In this document: in pieces, positions 47,044 through 54,392 of the stretch
How positions within the stretch are numbered: position 1 is the first letter of the stretch
Layout: each line of letters opens with the position of its first letter
Program-made: the position numbers and the translations under genes
The notes under the pieces: model-generated
Seen by the model: the letters and a program-made list of their open reading frames with translations, nothing else
Told to the model about the DNA's origin: nothing
Databases searched by the model: none
NCBI GenBank assembly: GCA_023430465.1
Contig: JAEZAM010000134.1
Location: forward strand, 1 to 64,000
From: Bacteroidota bacterium
GTDB taxonomy: Bacteria > Bacteroidota > Bacteroidia > Chitinophagales > Chitinophagaceae
Direction: 5' to 3'
Length of the DNA stretch: 64,000 nt

Positions 47044-47550
47044 TTAGTTAACTTTTGTAAATGTTATTGTATCAGTTACAATAGGTTGAGTCCAGCCTTT
47101 GGAAGTGTCAGTATTTTTTTGCTCCAATAGTACTTGCATTTTCTGAAACAGTTTTCTTGGACATAGTTGAGCAAGATTCTCATCCATTCCATTAGTAAAA
47201 ACCCGATTTGTTGTGTCAGCTAAGCTGAAGGTAAAGGTGAAGGTTCCTGCTTTTTCCTTTTTGAATGGGATAGAAAAATGATACCCGTATGTTGAATCAA
47301 TTATTCTTTTCCCGTCCTTCAGTGTAAAACTAATTTCTGTCCAAGCGGTATCAATTTGCATTCGTGTTCCATCAAGAAGACGAAAGCTTGCTTTGTCAGG
47401 TACATACTCAGTTACGCTTGACCCGTTCTCTATAGCTTCCTCTTTGCTTTTACTATGGCCAAATAATCCATTACCATTATCGCAACCTATTATTGTGTAG
47501 GTTAAAAAGGCAATTGATATGAACAATAAGATATTATGTGATTTTCCCAT
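47044..47550 (-). CDS. Lipoprotein, candidate immunity protein of RHS cassette 1
   Basis: 168 aa with a lipoprotein signal (LTYTIIGC, Cys23) and a beta-rich body, not recognised as a known family. It begins 28 bases after the toxin-tip gene, the normal place of an immunity gene, and has its own terminator. A periplasm-facing lipoprotein would suit a toxin that acts on the envelope, which the tip upstream may be. Function inferred from position only. Confidence 0.6.
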   Translation of the reverse strand: MGKSHNILLFISIAFLTYTIIGCDNGNGLFGHSKSKEEAIENGSSVTEYVPDKASFRLLDGTRMQIDTAWTEISFTLKDGKRIIDSTYGYHFSIPFKKEKAGTFTFTFSLADTTNRVFTNGMDENLAQLCPRKLFQKMQVLLEQKNTDTSKGWTQPIVTDTITFTKVN

Positions 47551-47578
47551 TGGCGATTAATTAATATTATCAATTTTG

Positions 47579-48634
47579 TTATTGAATTCTTATTGCCGGG
47601 TTTGTTCTTAAATTATCAATACGGGATGGTGGTATCGGAGGTCTTACAACAGGCGGTATGCTTACAGGTATTGGCTTTAATTTGCCGTCAACACTAATGC
47701 CGGGGTTACTTTTTTCAATCTCTGATTGCTTAGTAGCAGGTAACCAGTTTATTTGAGTTGATTTGTATTCAATTTCCGATTTACCCTGAATACGAGTTAT
47801 TTCAGAAGTCTCACCATTATTCAAGCCTCCTGCGTTTAAAGCCTCTTTGGCAACATGTGTACAATCTTGAAATCCCAAAATATAGGAAGTGCCTGCTTCT
47901 TCTGCTGCTGCTGCTTTCATCTTCTCATCTGTGGCTGCATCTGTAGTAATACGGAAACCATCTGTAAATCTCGTTCTTACATTCCCATCTTTATCTGTTT
48001 CGGAAGTTTCTTTGCCTTGACCATCAGCATAATCACCCTTAAACGTATTGTACTCAGAGTTGGAAAACTCATCTAATGTCTTAAAAGTCTTACCGATTGT
48101 TGCATGGCCTTTGCCACTTGAACCTCCGCTACTACTTGCAGCACCATCTTTAGAATAAAAAGTCCATCCGTTTTTATCATCACCAATTAAAACTGCCTGA
48201 TGACCTGATTGATGACCCTTGGTGGGTCGTTGAAGTAAAACAATTATATCCTCAGGAGCCATCCCATCAGCATCAATAAACCTTATCGGATTATCAAACG
48301 CATAGTTGTAAGGTGAGTGCCTCCTCATCTTTTCACTCAACGGGTCAATAACCATCCACCTCCCAATCTGGTTATCATACATCCTCGCCCCATAATCCAG
48401 CCATTCCAGCCCTGAACCATCAGAAAACTCTTCACGCTGCTCTTCCTTACCATTATAGGCAAACTTAGTCTCCGGCTCTCCAAATCCCAACGCCTTACTA
48501 CTCAACCCCGCCATCGTCAACCCAAACGGATAATAGTGTGTTTCTTCCAGGATCGGCCCACGGATATGCGTTACCTGCAGGTTATCAAAGAACACGTTTA
48601 CATTGGGCGTGGCATTGCTCACATAAATGTACAA
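47579..48634 (-). CDS. RHS C-terminal tip with putative papain-like toxin domain
   Basis: Residues 1-125 are RHS core (ETHYYPFGLTMAGLSSKAL, YGARMYDNQIGRW, NYAFDNPIRFIDADGM). After the core, residues 127-351 are a variable toxin-like tip with a GHQAVLIGD motif (His145) and a DCTH motif (Cys258). His before Cys is the order of permuted papain-like (NlpC/P60, LRAT-like) hydrolases. The N-terminal RHS core is in another frame (48757-49722) and is separated by a palindromic insertion, so the toxin may be silent. The start codon given (TTG) is only where the open frame allows one. Confidence 0.7.
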   Translation of the reverse strand: MYIYVSNATPNVNVFFDNLQVTHIRGPILEETHYYPFGLTMAGLSSKALGFGEPETKFAYNGKEEQREEFSDGSGLEWLDYGARMYDNQIGRWMVIDPLSEKMRRHSPYNYAFDNPIRFIDADGMAPEDIIVLLQRPTKGHQSGHQAVLIGDDKNGWTFYSKDGAASSSGGSSGKGHATIGKTFKTLDEFSNSEYNTFKGDYADGQGKETSETDKDGNVRTRFTDGFRITTDAATDEKMKAAAAEEAGTSYILGFQDCTHVAKEALNAGGLNNGETSEITRIQGKSEIEYKSTQINWLPATKQSEIEKSNPGISVDGKLKPIPVSIPPVVRPPIPPSRIDNLRTNPAIRIQ

Positions 48635-48779
48635 ATAACCGTTCTTGCTGCTTGTTAAATTAGTTTGTGTATGGGTCGTTAAGCTATTGTCTGCTCCTAC
48701 CTGTTCGAACCCACTGCCGGCCGCTACAAATTTGAACTGCTTCCCGATAGGCTTCGCTATCGGGACAGGCTATCAAAAA
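48571..48779 (-). repeat. RHS core direct repeat, copy 1
   Basis: 209 bp nearly identical to 52968-53176 (constant offset 4397; about four differences, two of them inside the palindrome). Part of the RHS core just before the toxin tips, in the same orientation. A likely substrate for recombination between tips. Confidence 0.9.
48742..48765. repeat. Palindromic insertion in the RHS core
   Basis: TCCCGATAG-GCTTCG-CTATCGGGA: a 9-bp perfect stem. The stop codon of the upstream RHS frame (48757-48759) lies inside it, and the downstream frame continues out of phase. Similar palindrome at 53139-53162. Confidence 0.8.
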
Positions 48780-49722
48780 ATAGCCAGTTCAAAAATGCCT
48801 TTGGCTTGCTGGCTGTATAGCCAGACTGGCTGTTGAGAAAGCTGGCTGCACCCGGGTCCAGCACCGATCCCGCCGCAAGCTGCGTAGCCGTTGCTCCATG
48901 CCCGCCTGCCAGGCCACCGATGCCGGAGTTTAGCGCACTCAGCAGGCTGGTAAACGGATTTACCGGTGTGCCCGGTGTTACCCCATTCAGCTTGTACCAG
49001 CTCTTCGCCTGGATGTTGAACTTATCCCCCGCCATCACTTTTAGCACCATGTTGGCGCCCACTTTGTGGCCGTTTCCGTTCAACTGCTGGGTAAAGTCAT
49101 TGGGTGACGTGTAGGTATCAGTTGGATATCCTGCAATACCGGACTTATTTACCCGGCCACTGTCCAGCCCGCCATAAAACGCTTTTTCCAGCGTCAGGTT
49201 AGCGGTTTCCAGGCTGGCTACCGGGTAGGCATCTGTTTTCTTCTCCGTCGTCAGCAGCATCCGCACATTGCCCAGGTGGTCTTTGATCATAAAGTCATAC
49301 ACCAGGCTATCGGTCTTCCGGATACGCCCTTCCTCCATCCCAATCAACTCCAGCGTATCATTGCGAAACACACTGCCTGCCAGGTAAAGCGTAGTGGTCG
49401 TATCCACACCGGGCTCATAGGTTGTCTTTTGCAGTTTATTTCCGCCCGCGTCATAAAGGTATTCGATCCAGCCTTTGTTCACTCCGCCCGTCTTTTTCAC
49501 CGTCACCTTCCTGGGCAGGTTCAGGTGATTGTATTCGATTCCATTTGCGCTGGCAGCCGTGATGATATCCTTGTTCAGGTCCTTGACCATATTGCCATTC
49601 CCATCATAAAAATAATCGACACTGGATGTCGTCTTGCCCGCGCTATTGGGATGCAGCGTCGATGTTTTGAAATCACCCAGCTTCGTGGTTGGATCATTCT
49701 GCCGGTCAATCACGTTCAGCAA
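48757..49722 (-). pseudogene. RHS repeat core fragment, 5' truncated
   Basis: About 320 codons of RHS/YD-repeat protein (YFYDGNGNMVKDLNK, IEYLYDAGGNKLQKTT, DFMIKDHLGNVRML). The start is missing: upstream the frame runs without a start into the junction with the IS66 gene fragment near 49740. The end is cut by the palindromic insertion. Intact RHS proteins of this type are usually several times longer. A remnant of a secreted polymorphic toxin. Confidence 0.75.
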
Positions 49723-49736
49723 CCGGTTGCTGCCGG

Positions 49737-49997
49737 CTATTTAGTATACTGTAAACTATAGATCGTAGATTGTTCAACCGCCACCACATCAAGTGCGGAG
49801 AAGCCATGGGTAGACCCCAGGTTACCTGCCTTATTTTTATACCGCGCTTTCCATTTGTGAAAGTTGGCTGGGTTGATATGATGTTGCCTGCAAAAATCGG
49901 TCACGGTCAACTGACTGGTTGAATGCAAGGTCAACAGCTCCCGGATCTGCTCCCTTGATCTACGCTGACGAATCGGGCTTGTTTGCGTTTGTTCCAA
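49737..49997 (-). pseudogene. IS66-type accessory protein (TnpA) fragment
   Basis: 86 aa with the HTH typical of the first IS66 gene: REQIRELLTLHS, TVTDFCRQHHINPANFHKWKARY. The C-terminus departs from the family after GFSALDVVAV, and the frame ends at the RHS junction; tnpB and tnpC are missing. No inverted repeats were identified. An old insertion cut by a later rearrangement. Confidence 0.7.
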
Positions 49998-50146
49998 AAA
50001 ACTTGCGTTGCAGCAAACTTATCAAGTCGAACTATCCTGCACAAGGTGTAGTTGGCCGGAGGGTTACGATGGATCGGGGTAGAATATAAGAACGTCAAGT
50101 TGAACCATCTAATGTTCTTGCTTTACTTGCCTAGTAACTTGTAAAT

Positions 50147-50539
50147 TTATGACTCCCGGCGCGTTTCGGGCTTTTTCCAGTTTTTTAATAGGGAGATATT
50201 GGTCGCGACTAACACGAGTAGCACCAGGAACGAAAATAGTTGAAACTCAATTTCAAGTGAAAAACTGTTTATAGTAAAACCCATCGCCGAGTAAGATATG
50301 GAAGGAGTAAACGCCAACATGTTGAATGTGCCGAGGGCTAGCATGACGCATGTCGCCAGAAAGCCAAGGCGATAATTCACACATGCTAAAAGTATTGCAG
50401 CTATCAAAAAGGCAATCCCAAAGTAATGTTCTTTTTGTAAAATTACTTGTGTGATTTGTGTTACGTAGAAACAATAAATAAATGAAATTGTTAGAATTGC
50501 AAGTGCGAGGTATTTGCTTTTATTCCTGATATCGAGCAT
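50147..50539 (-). CDS. Small four-helix membrane protein
   Basis: 130 aa with about four predicted membrane helices and short loops; no recognised family. It lies between a toxin-tip fragment (50544-50873) and the RHS core, transcribed in the same direction, so it may be an orphan immunity protein. Not certain. Confidence 0.55.
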   Translation of the reverse strand: MLDIRNKSKYLALAILTISFIYCFYVTQITQVILQKEHYFGIAFLIAAILLACVNYRLGFLATCVMLALGTFNMLAFTPSISYSAMGFTINSFSLEIEFQLFSFLVLLVLVATNISLLKNWKKPETRRES

Positions 50540-50543
50540 TTTG

Positions 50544-50873
50544 TTAGTGTTTCACAGGTGCTAAATCAATGTCCTTTGATACACTGCCACCCACCGTAGT
50601 CTGTGTTGTGACCGTCGTTTTTTCTTTTGTGACAGGGTCGATAATTATATTCTGTCTGGAAACGAACGTAGCATCGGCAGCTAACGCCATACCTACCTTA
50701 AATTCGTTGAGGTAGTCCCCGCTGTCCGTAGCCTGAGGGTTACAGACAGCATGTTCCATTTTGTTTGGAGGGTGCTGCGGACAGCAAGGTATGGAAAGCG
50801 TGATTATGATGTTCTGATACAGGCGACGAACAGCGGGGGATTTAAAGTACGACCTTAGATGGATGAACTTCAC
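50544..50873 (-). pseudogene. Chimeric frame: hairpin element fused to toxin-tip remnant
   Basis: The first half of the frame is translated from the repeat at 50713-50840. The second half (GMALAADATFVSRQNIII, then TVTTQTTVGGSVSKDI) looks like the end of a secreted protein tip. Not a native gene as a whole. Confidence 0.5.
50713..50840. repeat. Hairpin-rich element, copy 1
   Basis: About 128 bp matching 53206-53335 with many substitutions but the same order: stem-loop from CTGTCCGTAGCC and its inverse, then GGAGGGTG, CGGACAGC, AGGTATGG, TGATTATGA, CTGATA, ACGAACA, ending GGGGA. A third, partial copy lies at 46220-46276. MITE- or REP-like; no transposase found. Confidence 0.75.
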
Positions 50874-51317
50874 GAAGTATTAAAGCTGTTCTCTGACTGG
50901 TAATTGAGTCAAGTTTAGATCTTCGTCCTACAGAAAAAAGCTCGAAGTGAATATCTTTTTTTTGTTCCTTGCTATAAAATTTACCTGTTATTTTATTGAA
51001 TACAACTCTTTCGGCCGAACTGTCATTATCTTGTCTAACGACATAAGGAATTATTCGATTACTGCTCTCTCCTTTGTCATAGAAAGTTATATTAAACTGC
51101 CCATAGTTAGGTTTGAACTTAGTGCGTAGAATACCTGAAGGACCGATATCATACAATCGCGTTGTATTAGCGAATGCTGGATCTTTGCCATTTTGATCTT
51201 CAAAAATGATCAACACGTTTCCTTCAAAATTACTATCCACCAAATAATGGCAATCGTCAGCCCCGGTTTGGACGAAATTGTCAATAACAACATTGGTAAT
51301 AGCCAGAACTTAATCAT
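50842..51317 (-). pseudogene. DUF6843-like lipoprotein, frameshifted
   Basis: From 51243 downward the frame encodes NFEGNVLIIFEDQNG, YDIGPSGILRTKF and similar, as in DUF6843 proteins, but has no signal peptide. A good signal peptide (MIKFWLLPMLLLTIS) starts at ATG 51317 in another frame and leads straight into it, so a frameshift lies at about 51260-51280. The 3' end stops at the edge of the hairpin element. Probably broken unless a sequence error is involved. Confidence 0.55.
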
Positions 51318-51335
51318 GTTACAGGTGTTATTTGG

Positions 51336-51587
51336 TTGCTTTTGCGTTTTCAAATTGTTTATTCCAGTCGGCGATGGTCATTGTGGTTGAACTTTGTTTC
51401 CCATCCTCCTGCACTCGAAGTATCACTGGATTACCTGGCGGGCGATGCCGCCCAGTCGGTCGATAAACAGACCATTAAGCTCATTCACGATATTGAAGGA
51501 CTCGAACCCTCCATCAAGGATAAATTGTTTTTCCTGGCTAACGCCGTGATCCGCGATGCCAAAACAAAAAAGGCGTACACTTTATAA
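51336..51587 (+). pseudogene. C-terminal fragment of an XRE-type regulator
   Basis: The last 55 residues (LEVSLDYLAGDAAQSVDKQT, then IHDIEGLEPSIKDKLFFL) match the end of Bacteroidota XRE-family regulators; the HTH domain is missing or out of frame. Remnant on the opposite strand to its neighbours. Confidence 0.65.
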
Positions 51588-51602
51588 ACGCTTATTACCG
51601 CT

Positions 51603-51959
51603 TTACATGTTTATTAAAAATAATGCTCCAATTACGATAGCTGAAAATATATAAAAAGGCACTAAATATTTATTTCGCCGAATATAAGTTGCGCGATGCC
51701 TCATTAATTTTCTCCTCTTGGTATTTTTTTCAAAAAAGAAAAATAACAGGAGCATCATCATCCCGATACCGATAAATCTTGCAGCCCCTACAATCTTTAA
51801 GTCAAAAGAAAGTTGCAAAATTACAACTACGGCAAAGCAAAGTATCAACGATATAATTTGATTTGCACGATAAAAATACCCACGGCCAGATTTATAAATC
51901 TTAGCTCTATAAAGCATATAAATAAGCGAGTACTGTACTTTCTCAATAATGTTAGTCAT
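51603..51959 (-). CDS. Membrane protein, candidate immunity protein of RHS cassette 2
   Basis: 118 aa with about four hydrophobic segments (including LILCFAVVVILQL and GIGMMMLLLFFFF) and a basic central loop; no named family. The frame opens at 51992, but the ATG at 51959, 11 bases after the toxin-tip stop, is preferred. An inner-membrane immunity protein would fit a membrane-acting tip. Function inferred from position. Confidence 0.6.
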   Translation of the reverse strand: MTNIIEKVQYSLIYMLYRAKIYKSGRGYFYRANQIISLILCFAVVVILQLSFDLKIVGAARFIGIGMMMLLLFFFFEKNTKRRKLMRHRATYIRRNKYLVPFYIFSAIVIGALFLINM

Positions 51960-51969
51960 AAAATCAAGC

Positions 51970-53031
51970 TTACCACCAACCGGCATAGTCATTTAGCCCT
52001 AAAATAATTTCTCCAACGATCACGATACCTATACCGACAGGGCCAGAGGCCGCGATAGGACCCTTCGCTAAAGCCCATGCGCCTTTCACTGCCGCTTTTG
52101 TATAATCGCCTTTTCGAAGATCCATTGCGATATCTACTCCTGGTGCGTACTTTCCTAGTGTCTTTCCAATGGGAGAGTTATCCAACACATTTGTAATTAC
52201 ACCATCCATTGCCTCTTTCCCAATAACCTTGTTTGAAAGAACCTGTGCACCTACTGACATTCCTTCCGTCACATCTCTCGATAAGCTCAATGCATCTTCA
52301 GTATTATCTATAGCATCCAGTGCATTATTCAATGTTGAATTATCTAGGCCACTTGACTTGGTTAAGGTTTGAGGCTCGGCGTTTGCAGGATCAGTTTGCG
52401 TGGTCGAGGGCTTACCTTCTCCCATTGGCGTAGCAGTTCCATCAGAATTTAATTTGTGAGTGACTGCCTTGTCGCCATAATTCGTTCTACCACGTTCTAC
52501 ATAACCTTCTTTGCCTACGTAGCTAACATTGCTCACGCCTTTATCAGCATTATCCTTCGCCCATTGCTGAGCACCTCCAGCATCTGTAACACTTGCTTCC
52601 CACTTATAATGGAGCTCACCGCTCTGGCCTGTAAACTTTATCCAGTCAGTTGGAGCCATTCCATCCGGATCTATGTAACGCAGGGGATTGTCGAACGCAT
52701 AGTTATAAGGAGAATATCGTCGCATTGGATCCGATTTCGGATCAACCGTGTGCCATCTGCCTATCTGGGGATCGTAGTTGCGTGCGCCGAAGTCATATAG
52801 TTCCAACCCGGATCCATCACTGAACTCTTTCTCTTGTTTCTCTTTCCCGTTGTATTTGTATTTATTCTCAGCTCCTCCGAAGCTTAGTGCTTTGGAACTG
52901 ATCCCAGCCATAGTGAGTCTAAATGGATAATAGTGTGTTTCTTCCAATAAAGGACCTCTTACATGAGTTACCTGCAGATTATCAAAGAACACGTTTACAT
53001 TGGGCGTGGCATTGCTCACATAAATGTACAA
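51970..53031 (-). CDS. RHS C-terminal tip with hydrophobic glycine-rich toxin tail
   Basis: Residues 1-125 are RHS core (YDFGARNYDPQIGRW, NYAFDNPLRYIDPDGM) and closely follow the first cassette. The tip that follows is unrelated to the other: a Thr/Ser/Ala-rich region, then a glycine-rich hydrophobic end (AVKGAWALAKGPIAASGP, then GIVIVGEIILGL) suggestive of membrane insertion. The upstream core is limited to a short piece (to about 53215) and ends at a hairpin element, so this is an orphan tip. The start (TTG) is set only by the frame. Confidence 0.68.
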   Translation of the reverse strand: MYIYVSNATPNVNVFFDNLQVTHVRGPLLEETHYYPFRLTMAGISSKALSFGGAENKYKYNGKEKQEKEFSDGSGLELYDFGARNYDPQIGRWHTVDPKSDPMRRYSPYNYAFDNPLRYIDPDGMAPTDWIKFTGQSGELHYKWEASVTDAGGAQQWAKDNADKGVSNVSYVGKEGYVERGRTNYGDKAVTHKLNSDGTATPMGEGKPSTTQTDPANAEPQTLTKSSGLDNSTLNNALDAIDNTEDALSLSRDVTEGMSVGAQVLSNKVIGKEAMDGVITNVLDNSPIGKTLGKYAPGVDIAMDLRKGDYTKAAVKGAWALAKGPIAASGPVGIGIVIVGEIILGLNDYAGWW

Positions 53032-53176
53032 ATAACCGTTCTTGCTGCTTGTTAAATTAGTTTGTGTATGGGTCGTTAAGCTACTGTCTGCTCCTACCTG
53101 TTCGAACCCACTGCCGGCCGCTACAAATTTGAACTGCTTCCCGATACGCTTCGCGATCGGGACAGGCTATCAAAAA
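52968..53176 (-). repeat. RHS core direct repeat, copy 2
   Basis: Second copy of the 209-bp RHS core segment of 48571-48779, same orientation. It contains the palindrome at 53139-53162. Confidence 0.9.
53139..53162. repeat. Palindromic insertion in RHS cassette 2
   Basis: TCCCGAT-A-CGC-TTC-GCG-ATCGGGA: a 10-bp stem with one bulged A. Same position in the RHS core as the palindrome at 48742-48765, with changed bases on both arms that keep pairing. Confidence 0.75.
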
Positions 53177-53205
53177 CATAAAGTTCACATACGCGTTGGG
53201 GACCG

Positions 53206-53335
53206 TAGTTGTTTCATAGCTGCCTGTAGCCAGGAGGCTACGGACGACATGTCCATATTTTTTGGAGGATGTTACGGACAACGAGGTATGGACAGCATGA
53301 TTATGAATTTCTGATAGAGGCTACGAACAAGGGGA
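53206..53335. repeat. Hairpin-rich element, copy 2
   Basis: About 130 bp; same order of motifs as 50713-50840 (CCTGTAGCC stem, GGAGGATG, CGGACAAC, AGGTATGGACAGC, TGATTATGA, CTACGAACA). It sits at the truncated 5' end of RHS cassette 2. Confidence 0.75.
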
Positions 53336-53399
53336 AACGCGCTCTGTACCCAGTTTTATTGACTGTCTTTGAAACTGCCTCTACTCACGAGCAAGCCTG

Positions 53400-53407
53400 T
53401 AACTTTG
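53400..53407 (+). promoter_or_regulatory. -7 box directly before the DinB-family gene
   Basis: A perfect TAACTTTG ending only four bases before the ATG at 53412. Given the usual start distance in Bacteroidota, transcription would begin at or next to the ATG, so the mRNA may be leaderless. Confidence 0.5.
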
Positions 53408-53411
53408 CCCC

Positions 53412-53960
53412 ATGTACCAACCCGATAACTACCACCGGGAATTCTGGCTGCGCGGACCCGTACCAGGCATTCCAAAAGAACTCCAGCCCGTTGCCCATGC
53501 ACTCCTTCAAGCCCAAAAAGAAATCAATCTGGGCATTGCAGCATTTCCTGATGAATACCTATGGAACAAACCAGCTGGTCTCGCCTCCGTCGGATTCCAT
53601 CTGCAACATATCCGCGGCGTGCTGGACCGGCTCTTCACTTACGCAGAAGGCAAAATGCTTAACGATCAACAAATGGACGAACTAAAAAAAGAAGGAACCC
53701 CATATGATAACAACGACACTCTCGCGAACCTGATTGATCTCCTGAACGCGCAACTTGAAATCACCATGAAAAAACTTGCCGCTATAGATCCGGGCACCCT
53801 GGCCGATAAATCGTTCGTCGGACGTGACAGGATCGAAACTACCCGCGCAGGACTTCTCTTCCACGCCGCCGAACATACCATGCGGCATACGGGGCAACTG
53901 CTGGTGACGGTAAAACTGTCGCATTTGTTTTCGGCGGAGGGTGTTGAAGTTTCTCGCTAA
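53412..53960 (+). CDS. DinB-family protein
   Basis: 182-aa four-helix bundle. The His ligands of the metal site are visible in VGFHLQHIRG and HAAEHTMRHTGQLL. DinB/YfiT-like proteins include thiol-dependent transferases, notably bacillithiol-dependent ones, which would fit the bshC gene in the window. Substrate unknown. The end runs into a degenerate copy of the GCGTGAAAC-type repeat (53958-54070). Confidence 0.88.
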   Translation: MYQPDNYHREFWLRGPVPGIPKELQPVAHALLQAQKEINLGIAAFPDEYLWNKPAGLASVGFHLQHIRGVLDRLFTYAEGKMLNDQQMDELKKEGTPYDNNDTLANLIDLLNAQLEITMKKLAAIDPGTLADKSFVGRDRIETTRAGLLFHAAEHTMRHTGQLLVTVKLSHLFSAEGVEVSR

Positions 53961-54070
53961 GCCGCCAAGGTGAATTATGATAGCCTGGCGTTAGAAAAGA
54001 AATTTTGCGTCCTTTGTTTCCATTGCTCCCGAGGGCCCGGGATTTGCGTGGAACTGAAACACGCAACCCC
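53958..54070. repeat. Degenerate copy of the repeat found at 45896
   Basis: Parts such as CGCTAAG, GCCTGGCG, GAAAAGA, TTTGCGTCCTTTG, GGGATTTGCGTG and ACTGAAACACGC recall the 106-bp unit in the same order. Too diverged to set exact ends. Confidence 0.5.
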
Positions 54071-54113
54071 AACTTTTGGCACATAATTGTATATACCATC
54101 CTTAAACATCACC

Positions 54114-54392
54114 ATGAAATCAGGAAGATCCAGCAAATATTTCCAAAGCCGGAAGGAAAAGACAAACCCGATGACTTCTGCCGCAGACGTACAATCCAGC
54201 AACGACAATAAGATAGACCAGGATATGCGCGGCTATGGCGCTGAACATGCCAAAGAAGAAGTTGTCAACCCAAAAACAGCCACCCAGAAAAAAACGGCAG
54301 CCGTGGATACAAAGGATGGTGAAAAAGTGATCACCGAAGATGAAAAGAAATCCGCCTACATAAAGAAAGAAACCTCCGGCGATGATGTATAA
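54114..54392 (+). CDS. Small charged protein of unknown function
   Basis: 92 aa from the ATG at 54114, or 73 aa from the ATG at 54171 (MTSAADVQSS). Rich in Lys, Glu, Asp and Thr with no hydrophobic core, likely disordered. Resembles unnamed small proteins of Chitinophagaceae by look only. Ends in the same position as the convergent rimO stop. Confidence 0.55.
   Translation: MKSGRSSKYFQSRKEKTNPMTSAADVQSSNDNKIDQDMRGYGAEHAKEEVVNPKTATQKKTAAVDTKDGEKVITEDEKKSAYIKKETSGDDV

Larger units (their letters stand above)
53032..53411. other. Upstream part of RHS cassette 2 and a hairpin element
   Basis: 380 bases without an intact gene. On the minus strand, 53032-53215 still reads as RHS core (including TTVPNAYVNFMF) but is frameshifted by the palindrome at 53139-53162. 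53206-53335 is copy 2 of the hairpin-rich element. The rest carries the DinB promoter. This marks the right edge of the accessory patch. Confidence 0.7.

Noticed and set aside
53081..53281. A separate 66-codon minus-strand gene
   Set aside because: It is RHS core sequence of cassette 2 read through the palindrome and hairpin element, not an independent gene.
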